64,000 nt of DNA from Actinomadura latina NBRC 106108 (GTDB lineage Bacteria; Actinomycetota; Actinomycetes; Streptosporangiales; Streptosporangiaceae). The notes under the pieces are model-generated. The model was not told where the DNA came from, made no database searches, and saw only the letters and a list, made by a program, of their open reading frames with translations. Position 1 is the first letter of the stretch; each line of letters opens with the position of its first letter. Where the stretch lies: contig NZ_BCQS01000018.1 of NCBI RefSeq assembly GCF_001552195.1, positions 186,001-250,000 of the forward strand. Direction: 5' to 3'. Positions 59,586 to 64,000 of the stretch are shown here, one piece after another. Both the position numbers and the translations under genes were made by a program.

Positions 59586-61538
59586 TTGCGACACCCCTGC
59601 AGACGCGTCATCGCCACCCGGATCGGGCGATCACTGGTCGCGCTCGCGACCATCGCCGCCCTCCCGTCCGCCGTCGCGGTGCAGCCCGCGGTGGCCGACG
59701 GGCCGCCGGCCTACCTCAACGCGCGGCTCCCCGTCGCCGAGCGGGTGAGCGACCTGCTCGCCAGGATGACGCTGGAGGAGAAGGTCGGCCAGATGACCCA
59801 GGCCGAGCGCGGCGCCATCGACGGCGACCGCGACCAGATCACCGCCCTGGCCCTCGGGTCGGTGCTCTCCGGCGGCGGCTCGGTGCCCGCCGACAACACG
59901 CCGGCCGGCTGGGCGGACATGGTGGACGCCTACCAGTCGAAGGCGCTCGCCACCCGGCTGAAGATCCCGCTGCTGTACGGGATCGACTCGGTGCACGGCC
60001 ACAACAACCTCGTCGGCGCGACGATCTTCCCGCACAACATCGGGATGGGCGCCACCCGCGACCCCGGCCTCGTCAAGCGGGAAGAGCAGATCACCGCGAT
60101 CGAGACGAAGGCGACCGGACCGCAGTGGGTGTTCGCGCCGTGCGTCTGCGTCAGCCGTGACCTGCGCTGGGGCCGGACGTACGAGAGCTACGGCGAGGAC
60201 CCGCGGCTCGTGAGCGAGATGGCCGTCGCCATCGAGGGCTTCCAGGGCAAGCACAAGCGTGACATGGCCACGAACCGGCACGTCCTGGCGACGGCGAAGC
60301 ACTTCGCCGGGGACGGCGACACGGTCTTCGGCTCGTCCACCAGCGGGACGTACACGATCGACCAGGGCGTCACCGTCACCGACCGCCGGACGTTCGCGAA
60401 GATCGACCTGCCGCCCTACGTCACCGCCGTGCAGAAGTACGGCGTCGGCAGCATCATGCCGTCGTTCTCCAGCGTCGACTGGACGGAGGACGGCGTCGGC
60501 AACCCGGTCAAGATGAGCGCGCACAAGGAGCTGCTGACCGGCGTCCTCAAGGGCAAGATCGGCTTCGACGGCTTCCTCATCAGCGACTGGGCGGCCATCC
60601 AGCAGATCCCCGGCGACTACCCGACGCAGGTGCGGACGTCCGTCAACGCCGGCATGGACATGTTCATGGAGCCCTACAGCGCTCCGCAGTTCGTCGAGAC
60701 GCTGATCGCCGAGGTGAAGGCGGGACGCGTGAAGATGTCGCGCATCGACGACGCCGTCCGCCGCATCCTGACGGCGAAGTTCGAGCTCGGCCTGTTCGAG
60801 CACCCCTACACCGACCGCGGCCTCGCCAAGACGATCGGGTCGCCGGAGCACCGCGCGGTGGCGCGCGAGGCCGTCGCGAAGTCGCAGGTCCTGCTGAAGA
60901 ACTCGCACCGCGCGCTGCCGCTGCGCAAGAACGAGCGGATCTACGTGGCGGGCGCCAACGCCGACGACATCGGTAACCAGGCGGGCGGCTGGACGGTCAC
61001 CTGGCAGGGATCGTCCGGCGACATCATCCCGGGCACGACGATCCTGAAGGGCATCGAGCAGAACTCGTCCCACGTCACCTACAGCGCGGACGCGTCGGCG
61101 CCGATGTCCGGCAATGACGTCGGCATCGTCGTCATCGGCGAGAAGCCTTACGCGGAGGGCGTCGGCGACGTCGGCAACGGGCACACGCTGAACCTGTCGG
61201 ACGCCGACAAGGCCAACATCGACAAGGTGTGCGGCGCGATCAGGACGTGCGTCGTCCTGGACGTCGCGGGACGGCCGCAGATCGTCACCGACCAGCTGCC
61301 GGAGATGGACGCGTTCGTCATGTCCTGGCTGCCGGGCAGCGAGGGCGCGGGCGTCGCGGACGTCCTGTTCGGCAAGCGCCCCTTCACGGGCAGCCTGCCG
61401 GTGACGTGGCCGCGCAGCGAGGGCCAGGAGCCGATCAACATCGGCGACCGCGACTACAAGCCGCTGTTCCCCTACGGCTACGGGCTCCGCACCCACGGAT
61501 ACGGATACGGCCACGGCCACGGACACGGACACCACTGA
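59586..61538 (+). CDS. Secreted GH3 beta-glycosidase with His-rich C-terminus
   Basis: 650 residues from a TTG at 59586 with an AGGAGGGA site. A signal peptide ends near QPAVADG. The GH3 N-terminal barrel has LLYGIDSVHGHNNLVGATIF, the KHFAGDGDT motif and the nucleophile region FLISDWAAI (Asp near 334). The C-terminal alpha/beta domain holds ERIYVAGANADDIGNQAGGW and ends GYGLRTHG. It cleaves beta-linked glucose or related units from oligosaccharides. The last 14 residues repeat Gly-His and Gly-Tyr pairs, a likely metal-binding tail. Confidence 0.93.
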   Translation: MRHPCRRVIATRIGRSLVALATIAALPSAVAVQPAVADGPPAYLNARLPVAERVSDLLARMTLEEKVGQMTQAERGAIDGDRDQITALALGSVLSGGGSVPADNTPAGWADMVDAYQSKALATRLKIPLLYGIDSVHGHNNLVGATIFPHNIGMGATRDPGLVKREEQITAIETKATGPQWVFAPCVCVSRDLRWGRTYESYGEDPRLVSEMAVAIEGFQGKHKRDMATNRHVLATAKHFAGDGDTVFGSSTSGTYTIDQGVTVTDRRTFAKIDLPPYVTAVQKYGVGSIMPSFSSVDWTEDGVGNPVKMSAHKELLTGVLKGKIGFDGFLISDWAAIQQIPGDYPTQVRTSVNAGMDMFMEPYSAPQFVETLIAEVKAGRVKMSRIDDAVRRILTAKFELGLFEHPYTDRGLAKTIGSPEHRAVAREAVAKSQVLLKNSHRALPLRKNERIYVAGANADDIGNQAGGWTVTWQGSSGDIIPGTTILKGIEQNSSHVTYSADASAPMSGNDVGIVVIGEKPYAEGVGDVGNGHTLNLSDADKANIDKVCGAIRTCVVLDVAGRPQIVTDQLPEMDAFVMSWLPGSEGAGVADVLFGKRPFTGSLPVTWPRSEGQEPINIGDRDYKPLFPYGYGLRTHGYGYGHGHGHGHH

Positions 61539-61553
61539 CCGGCGTCACCGCCG

Positions 61554-61591
61554 AGGACCGGCCGCCTACCACCCCTTGGGCGGCCGGTCCT
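61554..61591 (+). terminator. Rho-independent terminator after the GH3 gene
   Basis: A perfect 13-base-pair stem (61554-61566 with 61579-61591), a 12-base loop and a following GTTTATCCCTCTTTG stretch, 16 bases after the stop codon. Confidence 0.88.
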
Positions 61592-61625
61592 GTTTATCCC
61601 TCTTTGCTCGGGAGAGGCTGCCCCC

Positions 61626-62471
61626 GTGGACGATGTCGATCGGGAGCCGCGCACCGCGTTCGTGCTCGGGGGCGGCGGCGTGCTCGGCGCGCACGAGGTC
61701 GGCATGCTGCGGGCGCTCGCGGAGACCGGCGTCCGGCCCGACCTCGTCGTCGGCACGTCCATCGGCGCGGTGCACGGCGCGTTCGTCGCGGCGGACCCGG
61801 ACACGTCCGTCGACCGCCTCACCAGCCTCTGGTCGGACGACTCCGTCCGCGACGTGTTCGGGGCGCGGATGTGGGCGCGGCTGTGGACGCTCGCCCGTTC
61901 CGGCACGCACCTGCACTCCAACGAGCCGCTGCGCCGCATGCTGGACGAGCTGCTCCCCGTCCGGACGTTCGAGGAGCTGGCCGTCCCGTTCGAGTGCGTC
62001 GCCGCCGGGATCGAGACGGCGATGGCGCACTGGTTCACGTCCGGTCCGCTGATGCCTGCGGTGCTGGCCTCGTCGGCCGTGCCGGGGCTGCTGCCGCCTG
62101 TCGAGGTCGGGGGCCGGCACTACTTCGACGGCGGGCTCGTCCACAGCATCCCGGTCGGGCGCGCGGTGATGCTCGGCGCCACCTCCATCTACGTCCTGCA
62201 CGTGGGGCGCATCGAGCGCGACCTGCCGCCGCCGCGCCGCCCCTGGGAGGTCGGCATGGTCGCGTTCGAGATCGCGCGCCGGCACCGGTTCTTCGAGGAG
62301 ATGGCGGCCCTCCCGGACGGCCTGGACGTGCACGTCCTGCCGGCGGGCGGCAAGCCGCAGAAGTCCGGCGTCGACCTCGCCCAGATGCGCTACAGGAACG
62401 TGTCCGGAATCCAGGCTCACATCGAGCGCGCCTACCGTGCATCCTTGGAGTACCTCAAAGAACGAGCGTGA
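61626..62471 (+). CDS. Patatin-like phospholipase
   Basis: 281 residues. The oxyanion motif FVLGGGGVLGAHEVGMLRAL, the nucleophile in VGTSIGAVHG (Ser near 45) and the catalytic dyad Asp in YFDGGLVHSIPVG (near 168) are all present. No signal peptide. It hydrolyses acyl groups of glycerolipids inside the cell. The next gene, an acyltransferase, starts one base after its stop, suggesting acyl-chain remodelling as a pair (inference). Confidence 0.9.
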   Translation: MDDVDREPRTAFVLGGGGVLGAHEVGMLRALAETGVRPDLVVGTSIGAVHGAFVAADPDTSVDRLTSLWSDDSVRDVFGARMWARLWTLARSGTHLHSNEPLRRMLDELLPVRTFEELAVPFECVAAGIETAMAHWFTSGPLMPAVLASSAVPGLLPPVEVGGRHYFDGGLVHSIPVGRAVMLGATSIYVLHVGRIERDLPPPRRPWEVGMVAFEIARRHRFFEEMAALPDGLDVHVLPAGGKPQKSGVDLAQMRYRNVSGIQAHIERAYRASLEYLKERA

Positions 62472-62472
62472 G

Positions 62473-63441
62473 ATGCTGCCTCCCTCCATCGTCCGCCGCC
62501 TGGTGTTCACGCCGCTGCTGTTCCTGCTCACCCTGCTGGTCGTCGTCGTGTTCCCGGTCGCGTACGCGGCGGCCTTCCTGGTCGGGCGCGACCGCCGGCG
62601 CGCCCTCCGGCTGCTGTGGTTCACGCTCGCCTGGGGGACGCGGGAGTCGGCCGCCGTCCTCGAATGCGGCTGGCTGTGGATCCGGGGCCGCGCCCGCGAC
62701 GACCGGCACTACGACATCATCCGCCGCTACGTCGCCGGCCTGTACGGGGCGGCGGAGCGGCGGCTCGGCCTGCAGGTGGAGATCTCCGGCGGCGGCGAGG
62801 CGACGCCCGGCGACCGCCCGCTGATCGTCCTCAGCCGGCACGCCGGGCCCGGCGACGCGCTCCTCCTCGTCCACCACCTGCTGGGCGACTACCGGCGGCG
62901 GCCCCGCGTGGTGATGAAGGCGCAGCTCCAGTTCGATCCCTGCATCGACATCGCCGCGAACCGCATGCCGAACGTGTTCGTGATGCCCGGCGGCGGCGCC
63001 GTCGACGACATCGGGCGGCTCGCCGCGGACCTCGGCCCGCGCGACGCGCTGCTGATCTTCCCGGAGGGCGGCAACTTCTCCCCGGAGCGCCGGCGCCGCG
63101 CGATCCGGCGGCTGACCCGGCTGCGCCGCACGACCGAGGCGACCCGGGCCGCCGCGATGCGCAACCTGATGCCGCCGCGCCCCGGCGGCGTGCTCGCCGC
63201 GCTCGACTCCGCGCCGTCCGCCGACGTGGTGTTCGTCGCGCACTGCGGGCTCGACCACATGGCCACGGTCGGCGACATCTGGCGGCGGATCCCGCTCACC
63301 GGCGCCGTCCAGGCCCAGTGGTGGCGCATCCCCGCCGAGGACGTCCCGGGCGGACGGGACGCCCGCATCGACTGGCTCTACCGGGAATGGGAGCGCGCCG
63401 ACGCCTGGATCAGTGCAAACCGGGCACCCGTGTCCGGGTGA
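62473..63441 (+). CDS. PlsC-like 1-acylglycerol-3-phosphate acyltransferase
   Basis: 322 residues. Two N-terminal membrane helices (about 8-32, RLVFTPLLFLLTLLVVVVFP) precede the acyltransferase domain. The catalytic HX4D-type motif appears as LSRHAGPGDALLLVHH, and a second block as LLIFPEGGNFSPERRRRAIR. Homologues acylate lysophosphatidic acid or related acceptors. Start at 62473 chosen because it lies just after the patatin stop; an earlier in-frame ATG overlaps that gene. Confidence 0.85.
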   Translation: MLPPSIVRRLVFTPLLFLLTLLVVVVFPVAYAAAFLVGRDRRRALRLLWFTLAWGTRESAAVLECGWLWIRGRARDDRHYDIIRRYVAGLYGAAERRLGLQVEISGGGEATPGDRPLIVLSRHAGPGDALLLVHHLLGDYRRRPRVVMKAQLQFDPCIDIAANRMPNVFVMPGGGAVDDIGRLAADLGPRDALLIFPEGGNFSPERRRRAIRRLTRLRRTTEATRAAAMRNLMPPRPGGVLAALDSAPSADVVFVAHCGLDHMATVGDIWRRIPLTGAVQAQWWRIPAEDVPGGRDARIDWLYREWERADAWISANRAPVSG

Positions 63442-63453
63442 CATCATGGACGC

Positions 63454-63858
63454 ATGGGCGACGAGGGGTCCGTGCGAGTCGATCTGTGGATCTGGTCCGT
63501 GCGGCTGCTGAAGACCCGTTCGATGGCGACGACGGCGTGCCGGGCGGGCCATGTCCGCGTGAACGACGAGCGCGCCAAGCCGTCCACCGCGGTGAAGCCG
63601 GGCGACACGGTGCGGCTCCGCCATGACGGCCGGGAGCGCGTCGTCGTGGTGCAGAAGATCGTCCGCAAGCGGGTCGGCGCGCCCGCCGCGCAGGAATGCC
63701 TGATCGACAAGAGCCCGCCCCCGCCGCCGCGCGAGGCGCTCATCCCGATCGGCCGCCGCGAGCGCGGCGCGGGCCGCCCCACCAAGCGCGACCGCCGCGA
63801 ACTGGAACGCGTCCTCGACCGCTACCGCACCCTGAACAACCCGCCCGACAGCGACTGA
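63454..63858 (+). CDS. S4-domain RNA-binding protein (Hsp15-like)
   Basis: 134 residues. The S4 fold is visible as VRVDLWIWSVRLLKTRSMAT followed by AGHVRVNDERAKPSTAVKPG. A basic C-terminal tail (RRERGAGRPTKRDRRELERV) is typical of Hsp15 relatives, which bind ribosomes with stalled nascent chains. It is 12 bases downstream of the acyltransferase. Confidence 0.88.
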   Translation: MGDEGSVRVDLWIWSVRLLKTRSMATTACRAGHVRVNDERAKPSTAVKPGDTVRLRHDGRERVVVVQKIVRKRVGAPAAQECLIDKSPPPPPREALIPIGRRERGAGRPTKRDRRELERVLDRYRTLNNPPDSD

Positions 63859-63870
63859 TCAAAAGCCGGA

Positions 63871-64000
63871 TCACTGCTCCCCGCCGGCGTAGCGTCGCTC
63901 GGACTCCAGCGCCGACGCGACGTCCCGCGGGTAGTGGCTCCGGGCCCTGATCAGCAGCAGCCCGTTGAGCAGCAGCGGCAGCAGCGCCAGCAGGAACGCC
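63871..64000 (-). CDS. MFS transporter, C-terminal end (5' part outside window)
   Basis: The final 42 residues of a minus-strand frame run from the window edge to a TGA at 63871-63873. They show the end of a last membrane helix (FLLALLPLLLNGLLLIRARS) followed by HYPRDVASALESERRYAGG. The YPRDV-x-[ST]-A tail is typical of actinobacterial major-facilitator exporters. It converges with the S4-protein gene at a 12-base gap. Confidence 0.75.
   Translation of the reverse strand, partial: AFLLALLPLLLNGLLLIRARSHYPRDVASALESERRYAGGEQ

Noticed and set aside
1..64000. tRNA, rRNA, insertion sequences, integrases or prophage genes
   Set aside because: I looked for CCA-ended cloverleaf candidates, transposase or integrase motifs and phage modules and found none. 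All large genes are of chromosomal metabolic, envelope or regulatory type.

Overview
The window is high-GC, gene-dense DNA from a filamentous-type actinobacterium. The gene content fits Actinomadura/Thermomonosporaceae or a close relative: a ten-gene Mce operon, furA-katG, chaplin and sortase genes, PucR regulators, an SCO6745-family protein and DUF6801-type secreted proteins. The genus assignment is inference. I saw no rRNA, tRNA, CRISPR array, insertion sequence or prophage.

Layout. 1-9.5 kb: homogentisate dioxygenase (hmgA) with a MarR regulator and an unknown partner gene cut by the window edge; an acyl-CoA synthetase divergent from a TetR gene; an alpha/beta hydrolase divergent from a second TetR gene; an RsbW-like ATPase; a membrane protein; an SCO6745-family protein. 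9.6-20.2 kb: a PucR regulator, then a Pmt-type mannosyltransferase, three related secreted proteins (one with a Pro-Thr linker), a JmjC-type oxygenase, a secreted lipase and two small lipoproteins. 20.4-30.8 kb: one overlapping Mce transporter operon (yrbEA, yrbEB, mceA-F, four Mce-associated genes). 31-34 kb: a second PucR gene and a cholesterol-oxidase-like GMC flavoprotein. 34-38.6 kb: a coiled-coil protein, then furA-katG with a FurA box and a second Fur gene.

38.7-53.3 kb: an L,D-transpeptidase, then an exopolysaccharide cluster: initiating sugar-phosphate transferase, Wzy-like polymerase, MurJ/Wzx-like flippase, NodB deacetylase, two GT4 enzymes, Wzz-like protein, CelD/FemAB-like acyltransferase, GH26-like hydrolase, ATP-grasp ligase and a flavoprotein. 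53.4-57.7 kb: a surface module with a small unknown protein, a membrane/secreted protein, a triple-repeat chaplin, a class E-like sortase and a matrixin-like protease. 58-64 kb: a PRC-barrel/YsnF stress protein, a secreted GH3 glycosidase with a His-rich tail, a patatin lipase followed by a PlsC acyltransferase, an S4 RNA-binding protein, and the end of an MFS transporter.

How the parts may work together (inference). Mce importer, secreted lipase and GMC oxidase suggest uptake and oxidation of sterols or other lipids, possibly under the flanking PucR proteins. The Pmt enzyme beside Pro/Thr-linked exoproteins suggests O-mannosylated surface proteins. The polysaccharide cluster, L,D-transpeptidase and chaplin/sortase block make much of the window an envelope-building region. 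The least explained part is the mannosyltransferase/DUF6801/JmjC group at 11.3-18.0 kb.
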